DNA from: a virus | DNA length: 25,688 nucleotides | IMG/VR virus record: IMGVR_UViG_3300021425_000171 | Coordinates: 1-25,688 of that record | Reading direction: 5' to 3' (one strand) | In this document: in pieces, positions 5,587-14,300 of the stretch | How positions within the stretch are numbered: position 1 is the stretch's first letter | Layout: each line of letters starts with the position of its first letter | The notes under the pieces: generated by a model | The model's database searches: none | What the model was told of the DNA's origin: nothing | Seen by the model: only the letters and a program-made list of their open reading frames with translations | Translations under genes and position numbers: made by a program

Positions 5587-7826
5587 TGGCTATCACTCCT
5601 AATGCGTTAAATGTATATGCAAGTTATAACAATATTTTTACTTTTGGTTGCTTAACCAAAGGAGAAGTTAATAGCGCATCATATAGAGGCAGCGGCCCTT
5701 CTAAAGTAATCATAAAATCGAGCGGAACAGGCGGCGAAAATAAAGTTACAACAGCAGATGAAGATGCATTAGGAATAAGAGCTGAATATTTTATTGATAA
5801 TGTAAACATAGAAAGTTTGATCACGCCTACAGCAGGCACAAGGGTTACAAATGCAACTAGAATTACATTTACTGTTACAGAACCATACAGCATGGGTTTG
5901 TTTTTGCAAGCATGTAAAATTGCAGCAATAGAAAATGGATATGTAAACTATATACAAGCTGGGTTTTTGCTAATGGTTGAATTTATTGGCTGGGACGACA
6001 ATGGAAATTTTATAGACAGCGGCAGTAACACTAGATATTACCCATTAAAATTAACAAATGTAACATTTACAGTAACAGGTGAAGGCACAGTATATGAGGT
6101 TCAAGCAATTCCTTGGAATGAGCAAGCTCTTATAGATCAAGTTGAACGAACACATACTGATATAAGCATTCTTGGTAAAGATGTAGAAACTATTTTAGAA
6201 AAAGGGCCAGACAGTTTAACTTCTGTCTTTAATGCTAGAGAGGAAGAACTGCTAGCTGAAAAGAAAATTAGAGAAACTAACACTTACAAAATAGAATTTC
6301 CAGATGCTGATGCTCCTAACACAATAAAAACATCAAAATTTATCGAATCACACAATGATGCAGGTAATGTTCCTATGCATCCGATTCATGAAACTTGGGA
6401 ACCTGCTAGTAAAACTTACAATAGAGCAAAAAATATTCAAGATGAAGAAGAAAGAACATTTGTTTTTCCGGGCAGCACTAAAATCACTAGAATGATCGAA
6501 GAAGCTGTTATAGTTAGTGAATACGGCAAAGAACTAAAAGACAGAGCGCCTGACGGCAACGGCATGGTAGATTGGTTTAGGATTGATACTGAAGTAAAAT
6601 TAAAAGAATCGCAAGCACAAGAACAGCTAGAAGGTAGTGATGCAAAAGAATTTATATTTAAAGTCATTCCTTATAAAGTGCATCACACAGTCATTGCAAA
6701 GCCAAGTGACGCAGGAAAGAGTTATGCTGCTCTTAGAGGTGCAGCCGTTAAAGAATACAATTACATTTATACAGGAGAAAATATAGATGTGATTGATTTT
6801 AATATAGATGTTAATGCAGGATTTTTTACATTAATTGGTGCTGATTACAATCAAAACAGCACTGAAAGACAAACAGGTTATGCAGGACAAAATGCCGTTG
6901 AACAAGATCAAACTGAAACTAATATCAGTGACGAATCTGGAAATCAAGGGGAAGCTGGCAATCATTTGGTTAATGTAATTGATAGATTTAGCACAGGAGG
7001 CGGTGGCGGATCACGTGTTGATAACGCAAAAATTAGAGTTGCAAGACAATTTCACGATGCAGTAATAAATGGCGGCGTAGATTTAATCAATTTAGAACTT
7101 ACCATTCACGGAGATCCGTATTTTATTGCTGACAGTGGTATGGGAAACTATACAGCAGGTATAAAAAGTCTAAATGAAACCACCGACGGCACAGTAAACT
7201 ATCAAGGTAGCGAAGTAGATATTATTGTAAACTTTCAAACAGCAGTTGATTATTTAGAAGGCTCGGGTGTAATGAAATTAGTGCCCGCATATAGTGGCTT
7301 GTATAGAGTAGTAAGAATAACTAATACGTGGGAAGGAAATAAATTCTCTCAAACTCTTAACTTGTTAAGACGAAGAATGCAGGACGAAGAACCTGTTGGA
7401 GGTGGACAAGATAACAGTGTTAAAGACGCACCAAAACCAGAACAATCATATTTGGACAGAGATCCTACCACATCCCCATGTGGAGGACCAGGTGGCGGCG
7501 GCGCCGGTGGCGGAGGCGGCGGAGGCGGCGGCGCTGGAGGTGCAGGAGAAAGTGGTCCTGCAGGCGGTCCTACTCCGAATAGTGCAACAGTGCCGGGTAG
7601 TTCTTCGCCATCAAGAGGTCCTGATGATGGGCTTAGAGGTGGACAAGAGCCTAACCGTCCTACAGCCCCTGCAAGCAGTAGATTTGGAACATTCAACGCT
7701 GATGGAACTGTTCAAGGACCTGGACAAGCAGCAAGACCTGGAAATTTCAGAGCAAATACAACTAGAGCAAGCAGAGCAACTCCTTCTGTAAATTCAGGTG
7801 CTCCTGGGTTTAGAGGCCCACAATAA
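5586..7826 (+). CDS. Baseplate structural protein, hub candidate, with polyglycine C-terminal region
   Basis: This 746-residue protein lies between gp53 and the spike. The N-terminal part (about 1-215) is a beta-rich domain with F-T-V-T-E-P-Y-S-M-G and a G-W-D-D-N-G turn. A charged helical segment follows (about 220-300), then a second beta-rich region. At about 500-612 comes a domain with I-H-G-D-P-Y-F-I and a closing L-N-L-L-R-R-R. After residue 612 the chain becomes low complexity: P631-C632 is followed by about 28 residues that are almost all Gly/Ala/Pro, then a Ser/Pro/Arg/Gly-rich tail. Position next to the spike, and a domain reminiscent of tail hub proteins, suggest the gp27 role (platform for the spike), but I cannot show homology to gp27. 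It starts in a TAATG overlap with gp53; the spike follows after 9 bases. Confidence 0.6.
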   Translation: MAITPNALNVYASYNNIFTFGCLTKGEVNSASYRGSGPSKVIIKSSGTGGENKVTTADEDALGIRAEYFIDNVNIESLITPTAGTRVTNATRITFTVTEPYSMGLFLQACKIAAIENGYVNYIQAGFLLMVEFIGWDDNGNFIDSGSNTRYYPLKLTNVTFTVTGEGTVYEVQAIPWNEQALIDQVERTHTDISILGKDVETILEKGPDSLTSVFNAREEELLAEKKIRETNTYKIEFPDADAPNTIKTSKFIESHNDAGNVPMHPIHETWEPASKTYNRAKNIQDEEERTFVFPGSTKITRMIEEAVIVSEYGKELKDRAPDGNGMVDWFRIDTEVKLKESQAQEQLEGSDAKEFIFKVIPYKVHHTVIAKPSDAGKSYAALRGAAVKEYNYIYTGENIDVIDFNIDVNAGFFTLIGADYNQNSTERQTGYAGQNAVEQDQTETNISDESGNQGEAGNHLVNVIDRFSTGGGGGSRVDNAKIRVARQFHDAVINGGVDLINLELTIHGDPYFIADSGMGNYTAGIKSLNETTDGTVNYQGSEVDIIVNFQTAVDYLEGSGVMKLVPAYSGLYRVVRITNTWEGNKFSQTLNLLRRRMQDEEPVGGGQDNSVKDAPKPEQSYLDRDPTTSPCGGPGGGGAGGGGGGGGGAGGAGESGPAGGPTPNSATVPGSSSPSRGPDDGLRGGQEPNRPTAPASSRFGTFNADGTVQGPGQAARPGNFRANTTRASRATPSVNSGAPGFRGPQ
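7479..7548 (+). repeat. GC-rich polyglycine-coding tract
   Basis: A run of GGN codons, mostly ggc/gga, codes for a Gly-rich stretch interrupted by single Ala and Pro, starting just after Cys632. It is a sharp local GC peak in an AT-rich genome. Repeats of this kind can slip, so its length may vary between relatives. Confidence 0.8.
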
Positions 7827-7835
7827 GGAAAAAAC

Positions 7836-9518
7836 ATGGCAAATGAGAATATAAGCAAAAACACTCAGGAACGCTCCGTTGATAACGGTATTGATAAGTC
7901 AAATCCAGGGCCGTATTTGGCAAGAGTAATTGAGCATGGAGATCCTACATATGTAGGATCATTAAAAGTGCAACTTTTGAAAACAACAGAAGCAGGTAAT
8001 ACTCAATCTACAACAGGACAAATACTGGAAGCAAGATATGCAAGTCCATTCTACGGACTTACAAATGCACAAAAAGGACCTGGTCCTAACGATACATATG
8101 ATGATGCTCAAAAAAGTTATGGATTTTGGATGATTCCTCCAGATCCTGGCTCAACAGTTTTGGTAACTTTTGTTGAGGGTAGTCGTGATTATGCATATTG
8201 GTTTGCATGTGTGCCAGAAAGAGGCATGACCTTTAGATTACCAAGCACCGACGCTGCTACAGATATGACCAGTGGTCCTGTTCCTGGCGATTTAAAAGGA
8301 AAAAGGCTGCCTACAGCTGAATACAATAAAAAACTGAATAGACCAAATACCAACAATATCCTAAAATATAAAAAACCAGTTAACAATGAATACATTGATA
8401 TTCTTAGAGAGCAGGGAACAATTGAAGATGATATTAGAGGCATCTGCACAACCAGTGCGCAAAGAGAAGTTCCAAGCATGGTATTTGGATTTAGCAGTCC
8501 AGGACCTCTTGATAAACGTGGAGGTAAGCCATCTGCTCCAGTGGGAGTAAAAGAAAATAAAGTTGAAGTTCCTGTAAGTCGCTTGGGCAGTAGCAGCATC
8601 TTTATAGATGATGGCGACGATAAATTTTTAAGAACAGGAAAAGCCAAAGATACTCCATACGAATATGTTGATGCACCGGGAGGTGATGTAACAATACCTC
8701 ACAACGAAATGATTAGATTGAAAACTAGAACCGGCGCACAAATATTGATGCACACTAGTGAAGATTTAATTTACATTAATAACAGCAGAGGCACTGCTTG
8801 GCTGGAAATGACTAGTAATGGTAAAATTGATATTTACGCAGACGATAGTATTAGTATACACAGCGAGCAAGATCTTAATATAGTTGCTGATAGAGATATT
8901 AATTTAGAAGCAGGTAGAAGTATTAATATTAATGCTGTAGAAAACCAATACAACACGGTTGGTAAAAATATGGAAAATCGTATAGGCGAAACATATAAAA
9001 CAAGTTCTGGAAAAAACATTGAATTGTATGCAAATGAAAAACTCAATCTGTATGGCACAGGTGGGTGGGACGGTATTTCGGGAACCGGCGATATGAAATT
9101 ACAAGTAGGCAAAAATATGGAAATACTTGTAGGTGAAACAACCAAAATTACCAGCGGTAGCAATTTTGAAACTCTTACTTCAAAAGATACAAAGATTACC
9201 AGCGGTGGAGACAGTCATTTCAACAGCAGTGCGCAATACGAGACTGCCAATCCAATACACCATAATGGCCCTGTAGCATCAAAAGCATCAGCAGCAGGAT
9301 CTGCAACCGAAGCAACTATTGCTATATCAGCAGCGTTCCCGCAGCGTGTTCCACAACACGAGCCGTGGAAAGGACACGAAAACTGGAATCCGCCAGAAGT
9401 TACTCCTGATAAAACCGAAGCAAAAGAAACCAGCCAAGATGTGCATTTTGCAGACCGCAAAGGTCCAGGAGATCGAACTCCTATTGATGGACCTGATATG
9501 CCAAAAATTGTGCCATAA
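7836..9518 (+). CDS. 5: gp5-like central spike protein without lysozyme domain
   Basis: This 560-residue protein is the membrane-puncturing spike at the baseplate centre. An N-terminal OB-fold-like domain (about 25-145) begins Y-L-A-R-V-I-E-H-G-D-P and contains P-D-P-G-S-T-V-L-V-T-F. A linker follows (145-290). A long run from about 305 to 465 has short alternating beta repeats rich in I/N/D/G (for example I-D-I-Y-A, I-S-I-H-S, L-N-I-V-A, I-N-L-E-A, I-N-I-N-A), typical of the trimeric beta-helix needle. The tail carries V-P-Q-H-E-P-W-K-G-H-E-N, a motif I associate with gp5 C-termini of this phage group. T4 gp5 has a lysozyme domain between OB fold and needle; I see no muramidase-like segment here. 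The ATG has AGGA upstream. The stop codon lies inside a CATAAATA late box for the next gene. Confidence 0.82.
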   Translation: MANENISKNTQERSVDNGIDKSNPGPYLARVIEHGDPTYVGSLKVQLLKTTEAGNTQSTTGQILEARYASPFYGLTNAQKGPGPNDTYDDAQKSYGFWMIPPDPGSTVLVTFVEGSRDYAYWFACVPERGMTFRLPSTDAATDMTSGPVPGDLKGKRLPTAEYNKKLNRPNTNNILKYKKPVNNEYIDILREQGTIEDDIRGICTTSAQREVPSMVFGFSSPGPLDKRGGKPSAPVGVKENKVEVPVSRLGSSSIFIDDGDDKFLRTGKAKDTPYEYVDAPGGDVTIPHNEMIRLKTRTGAQILMHTSEDLIYINNSRGTAWLEMTSNGKIDIYADDSISIHSEQDLNIVADRDINLEAGRSININAVENQYNTVGKNMENRIGETYKTSSGKNIELYANEKLNLYGTGGWDGISGTGDMKLQVGKNMEILVGETTKITSGSNFETLTSKDTKITSGGDSHFNSSAQYETANPIHHNGPVASKASAAGSATEATIAISAAFPQRVPQHEPWKGHENWNPPEVTPDKTEAKETSQDVHFADRKGPGDRTPIDGPDMPKIVP

Positions 9519-9521
9519 ATA
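9514..9521 (+). promoter_or_regulatory. Candidate T4-type late promoter
   Basis: CATAAATA matches the late box TATAAATA at seven of eight positions and overlaps the spike stop codon. A start near 9527 would place the AAGGAG ribosome site (9528-9533) at the very 5' end of the message, the same geometry as upstream of gp48. Confidence 0.6.
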
Positions 9522-9538
9522 TTGTATAAGGAGAACAT

Positions 9539-10825
9539 ATGCCATATCAAGACCTACGCAGAATTGACAACGGACAAACAGGTCCTGCAGGTGGCCCAGC
9601 GACTCCAGAAAGCAGAGGCTTTGGCAAAGGAGCAGTAGATCCAGCAGCACCAGGACCTGGTGAAGGTAGTTTAGACGCAGCAGCAGCTTCTGCCCAAAAT
9701 CAACAAGCAGCACCAGGACCCGGTGAAGGTAGTTTAGACGCAGCAGCAGCTTCTGCCCAAAATCAACAAGCAGCACCAGGACCTGGTGAAGGTAGTTTAG
9801 ACGCAGCAGCAGCTTCTGCCCAAAATCAACAAGCAGCACCAGGACCCGGTGAAGGTAGTTTAGACGCAGCAGCAGCTTCTGCCCAAAATCAACAAGCCGC
9901 AGCAGATTCTCGCGGCGGTAACACAGAACCAGAACGCACCGAAATACTTGATCCAGCTTCATCGCCTGTAACTATTACCGTTGATACATTTGATGTTCCT
10001 GGCGCTACAGTAACACCTTGTGCTGGCCCGGCAGGTGCACCTGGTGGAGGCGGCGGTGGAGGCGGCGGCCTAGCAGGACAAGCACTGGGTCAACTATTAG
10101 GCGGTTTGCCAGAAGCAGCTCAACAAATGGTTAATGCTACTGGTGTAACAGGCGCATTAGCCGGTATAGCACAAGAAATTGATGGAGAAATTGCAGGAGC
10201 ATTAGGGCAAATAAGCAATACATTCAACCAAGCAGCTGGTGCATTGTTTACAGATGTAGCAAATACAATTACTAATATCCCAGGTTTAGGTCCTGCAATA
10301 GAAAATATTACAAAAAACATAAGTGCATTTAACAGTGATTTACAAGGTGCTTTTGCAACATTAGATCCTGGCCTACAGCAAGTTATAGGCACAGCAGTAA
10401 ATGCAGTGGGCGCAAATATAAACAATCCGTTGATACGCACCGGATTTACTACTCTTTTTACACCTGCACAAGCAAGAGGAATTATACAAGGTTTGCAATT
10501 ACCCAATAATCCAGCAACGCAAATAGCACAAATAGCAAGAGCATCCGGTGTAGCTGCTCCGATTATGAACGAGTATTTTGGTAACACTGTGTTCTCTCAA
10601 TTGCAATCAAGAGCACTAACAGCTTCTACACAATTGAATAGAGCTATTGTGCCAAACGGAACACAATTTCAAGTTAGGCTTCAGTTGCCCACTATTAATC
10701 CTGCGGTAACTCAAGTAGTTAATGGAGTAATACAAAATCCAAACACTATGGTAAGTCAAGCACAAGCAAGAATTAATGAAACTATTGGTAGAATATCAAC
10801 AGGTGGATTTTCGATAAGGGTTTAA
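9539..10825 (+). CDS. Repeat- and glycine-rich protein of unknown function between spike and gp25
   Basis: This 428-residue protein has no family I recognise. Residues 1-35 are polar with Gly/Pro. Residues 36-119 are four perfect copies of a 21-residue unit (starting A-A-P-G-P-G-E-G-S-L-D, ending A-Q-N-Q-Q). A short beta-like stretch (about 140-158) leads to P160-C161 followed by a polyglycine run (about 165-177), matching a module in the 746-residue protein upstream of the spike. The rest (180-428) is Ala/Gly/Asn/Gln-rich and reads as mostly amphipathic helix with a short beta C-terminus. No PAAR-type motif is seen, although the gene sits directly after the spike where a tip protein could be encoded. 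AAGGAG lies 5 bases before the ATG. It is followed after one base by gp25. A spike-associated structural role is inferred from position only. Confidence 0.75.
   Translation: MPYQDLRRIDNGQTGPAGGPATPESRGFGKGAVDPAAPGPGEGSLDAAAASAQNQQAAPGPGEGSLDAAAASAQNQQAAPGPGEGSLDAAAASAQNQQAAPGPGEGSLDAAAASAQNQQAAADSRGGNTEPERTEILDPASSPVTITVDTFDVPGATVTPCAGPAGAPGGGGGGGGGLAGQALGQLLGGLPEAAQQMVNATGVTGALAGIAQEIDGEIAGALGQISNTFNQAAGALFTDVANTITNIPGLGPAIENITKNISAFNSDLQGAFATLDPGLQQVIGTAVNAVGANINNPLIRTGFTTLFTPAQARGIIQGLQLPNNPATQIAQIARASGVAAPIMNEYFGNTVFSQLQSRALTASTQLNRAIVPNGTQFQVRLQLPTINPAVTQVVNGVIQNPNTMVSQAQARINETIGRISTGGFSIRV
9644..9895 (+). repeat. Four tandem 63-bp in-frame repeats with alternating T/C marker
   Basis: Four contiguous 63-bp units begin at 9644, 9707, 9770 and 9833. 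By direct reading they are identical except at one synonymous position (GGACCTGG or GGACCCGG): T at 9658, C at 9721, T at 9784, C at 9847. The alternating pattern means the array arose by duplicating a two-unit (126-bp) block. There is no spacer between units. Confidence 0.95.
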
Positions 10826-10826
10826 A

Positions 10827-11261
10827 ATGGCAACTACAGATAGACAACTTTACAAAACAACAAACATAAGCGGCGAAACAACAACTATCCCTGCATCTAA
10901 AAGATACAGAGGCATAAGCACAGTTACACCAAATAAAACAGCATCGCTATATGATTTGCAATTAATCAAACAAGATATTATAAATCACTTTCATATACGT
11001 CAAGGCGAAAAGCTAGAAAATCCTACTTTTGGCACAATTATTTGGGACATACTGTTTGAGCCTCTTACCGAAGGCCTAAAAGACGCAATTATTCAAGATG
11101 TTACTAACATAATAAACTATGATCCTAGAGTAACTGCTAGCAATGTTCTTATTGATGAATATGAAACAGGATTGCAATTAACCTGTGAAATAACTTACTT
11201 GCCATACAACATTAGCGAAACTTTACAGTTAAAATTTGACCAAAGTATTGGTTTAAATTAA
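10827..11261 (+). CDS. 25: gp25 baseplate wedge subunit
   Basis: This 144-residue protein belongs to the gp25/GpW family, the conserved inner wedge component of contractile tails and type VI secretion (TssE). The signature is visible at about residues 57-80: H-I-R-Q-G-E-K-L-E-N-P-T-F-G-T-I-I-W-D-I, followed by L-F-E-P-L. The C-terminal part shows the alternating strand pattern expected of the fold (I-D-E-Y-E-T-G, C-E-I-T-Y-L). Length is close to T4 gp25 (132 residues), with a short N-terminal extension. The ATG follows the upstream stop by a single base, implying coupling. With gp6 and gp53 it builds the wedge core that contacts the first sheath ring. Confidence 0.95.
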   Translation: MATTDRQLYKTTNISGETTTIPASKRYRGISTVTPNKTASLYDLQLIKQDIINHFHIRQGEKLENPTFGTIIWDILFEPLTEGLKDAIIQDVTNIINYDPRVTASNVLIDEYETGLQLTCEITYLPYNISETLQLKFDQSIGLN

Positions 11262-11283
11262 AACTACGCACTTTATTAACTCA

Positions 11284-11291
11284 GATAAATA
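11284..11291 (+). promoter_or_regulatory. Candidate T4-type late promoter upstream of gp6
   Basis: GATAAATA matches TATAAATA at seven of eight positions. It lies in the 53-base gap between gp25 and gp6, the only sizeable gap in the late block, 23 bases before the ATG. The predicted leader of about 18 bases contains AAGGA (11303-11307). Confidence 0.6.
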
Positions 11292-11314
11292 TCATATAAA
11301 GCAAGGATAAATCT

Positions 11315-14300
11315 ATGGCAAGCACCGAACGTCAAAATAGACTGCTATTAGCAGAAGACTGGAAAAGAGTCTATCAAAGTTTCAAATATGCAGATTTTCA
11401 AAGTTATGACTTTGACAACCTGCGTAGGACAATGATAAATTACATACGTCAAAATTACCCAGAAGATTTTAACGATTACATCGAAAGCAGCGAATACCTT
11501 GCTCTAATTGATTTGATTGCTTTCCTAGGACAAAACTTAGCGTTCCGTGCCGATCTCAATGCTAGAGAAAACTATCTAGAAACTGCTGATCGTAGAGAAA
11601 GTGTGCTTAGACTAGCAAGACTTATAAGTTACAACGTAAAGCGAAATCAGCCAGCTTCAGGACTGTTAAAAATTGAAAGTATTTCTACTACAGAAAATAT
11701 TATTGACAGCAACGGACTTAACCTTTCAACCCAGTCAGTTCTATGGAATGATAGCACTAACGGCGATTGGTTTGAACAATTTACTAGAATTATGAACGCT
11801 GCATTGCCAGTGACTAATAAATTTGGACGTCCTATAAAAATTGCTACAATACAAGGTGTAACTACAGAACAATATAGATTTAATTCTAACAGTGCAAACT
11901 TGCCAGTTTTTGGTTTTAACAAGCCAATTGATAGCCAAGGAATTAATTTTGAAGTTGTAAGTGCAAATATCGACGACGAGTCAATATACGAAGAAGCACC
12001 GTTGCCTAGTAACAGATTAGGGTTTTTATACAGAGATGACGGCCAAGGTCCCGGCAGCAACAATACAGGATTTTTCTTCCATTTTAGACAAGGTAAATTA
12101 AAAAACAATACTTTTGAAATTGCTACGTCTGTGCCTAATACTACTATCAATATTGATAATGATAATATCAATAACAGTGATGTATGGCTTTACAAATTAG
12201 ATAGCAATGGTGCAGAAAGTGAACTTTGGGAAAAAGTAGATAATGTTGAAGGAAACAATATAATTTACAACAGTGTATCTAAAGGTATACGTAATATTTT
12301 CACAGTGTTAACTAGAATAAATGATCAAATCAGTTTAATATTCAGTGATGGAACATTTGGCGAAATTCCAAAGGGTAATTTTAGAGCTTACTATAGAGAA
12401 AGTGCAAATATAGAATTTACTGCAACACCAAACGATCTTTTCGGTATAAACATCAAAATTCCTTATGTAAGTGCAACTGGAAAAACTGAAACAGTTAGCA
12501 TGACTCTTGCATTGCAAGAAACTATATCAAATGCAGCAACCAGCGAAAGCAGTGACAGTATAAAACAGAATGCACCAGCAACTTATTATACTCAAAACAG
12601 ATTAATAACAGGTGAAGATTATAACATTGGCGCACTTAATGTATTACAGGATATAATAAAAACAAAAGCAATCAATAGAACCAGTAGCGGTATTAGTAGA
12701 TACTATGATCTAAGAGATGCAACTGGAAAATACAGTAATACTTTGCTGTTTGGAAATGATGGCATTCTGTTTAAAGAAGTATTAGACAAAGATCAAACAT
12801 TTGACTTTATTACAAAAACAGATATCGAAGGGGTGATAGAAAATACTATCGAACCTATGTTAAGAAATACTAGATTAAAAAATTATTACTATGATAATTT
12901 TCCTCGCAACGAACAGATTACAAATCTTAACATTGTATGGAACTTAACAACATTCGATACAAACAGAAGCACAGGGCTTTTTCTAGATTCAAATGATTTT
13001 GAAGTTCAAGTTTCTAGCTTTACTACAAGTATTTTAAAATTTGTAGAACCGGGCAGTCTAATTAAATTTACAGCACCTGATGGTTATCACTTTATGGAAG
13101 ATAACACACTTATGTTAGGAGCAGCAGATCACTTGGGTGCCCGTGATTATATTTGGGTTAAAGTTATTAGTGTCGAAGAAGATGGCACTGTTATTAGTCC
13201 TGACACTGGACTAGGCCCTATTGTTTTAAATGATCGTGTGCCTACAGGATGTAAAATACAAGAAATTATTCCAATATTTAATGATGAAATTTCTGTAGAT
13301 GTTTCAAGACAACTAGTGGATCAAATTTTTGCCTATAAAACATTTGGATTACGTTATGATGTATCACTGAGACAATGGCGTATTATTATAAATGAAAACC
13401 TCAATGTTGCAGATGACTTTAGTTTAGGTAAACAAGGCGATGTCACAGGAGAAACTTTAGATAGCAGTTGGTTGTTATTGTTTGAAACAGACGGTAGGAA
13501 ATACAATGTCAAAAGCAGAGGAACACGATATGTGTTTGAAAGCGCCGACGACATAAGATTCTTCTATGACAGTAGCGATAGGATTTACGACAGCAAAACT
13601 GGGCGTATTGTAAAAGACACAATAAAAGTTTTAAACATCAATAACCAACCAGATAGTTTAAGTCCTTTTACAGTAGACTGGACATGGAAGATTGATAAAG
13701 AATTTAAAAATGTAGCAGGATATATCAATAGCAAAAAAATAGAATTAAGTTTCTTTGATTCAGATGACGACGGCGTTGTAGATGATCCAGATGTATTTGA
13801 GCATTTGATTGCACCGTCTACAAATTCAGATACAAAATATATATTTGAGAAAAAAGCAATTATCAACAGGACAGAAACATACAATTACATTTCTGCAACA
13901 GAAGCAAATATAGCAGTAATTGCATCAGAATCTGTAGCCAATCCGTTAAGTCAATGGGCAGACGGAAAAGTGTTTTATATTCCTAATAGAGATGTATTTT
14001 TAGTTTATAACCAAAGTGCAAACAAATTAGAATATACAAATCAATACAAAGCATTTGTAGGTAGAGATAATCTAAAATTTGAATATAGTCATGCAGCAGA
14101 TGAAAATGCTAGAATTGATCCTAGCAGCAGTAATTTAATTGATGTTTATTTACTGACACAAGGTTATGACACAAATTATAGAAATTGGTTACAAGGCAAA
14201 GTTCAAAACATGCCACTGCCACCTAGTAATGATCAACTGTTCCTGCAATATGGACAGGATATTAATAAGATAAAAAGCATAAGCGATGATGTAATTTATC

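Noticed and set aside
7349-7696. Minus-strand polyproline open frame and a plus-strand frame of 131 codons at 7396-7791
   Set aside because: Both are shadow frames of the polyglycine tract in the 746-residue gene, where GC-rich repeats remove stop codons.
8250-8730. Lysozyme domain in the spike protein
   Set aside because: No muramidase-like catalytic Glu/Asp/Thr context or helical pattern was seen; the stretch reads as linker and beta structure.
9644-9895. CRISPR-like array
   Set aside because: The units are contiguous with no spacers, in frame with a gene, and 63 bp long.
9327-9962. Minus-strand open frame of 211 codons with Leu-rich repeats
   Set aside because: It is the antisense reflection of the 63-bp coding repeats and the spike C-terminus; there is no ribosome site, and it lies opposite two well-supported genes.
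11262-11314. Terminator between gp25 and gp6
   Set aside because: No convincing hairpin; the gap contains a late-box candidate and a ribosome site.
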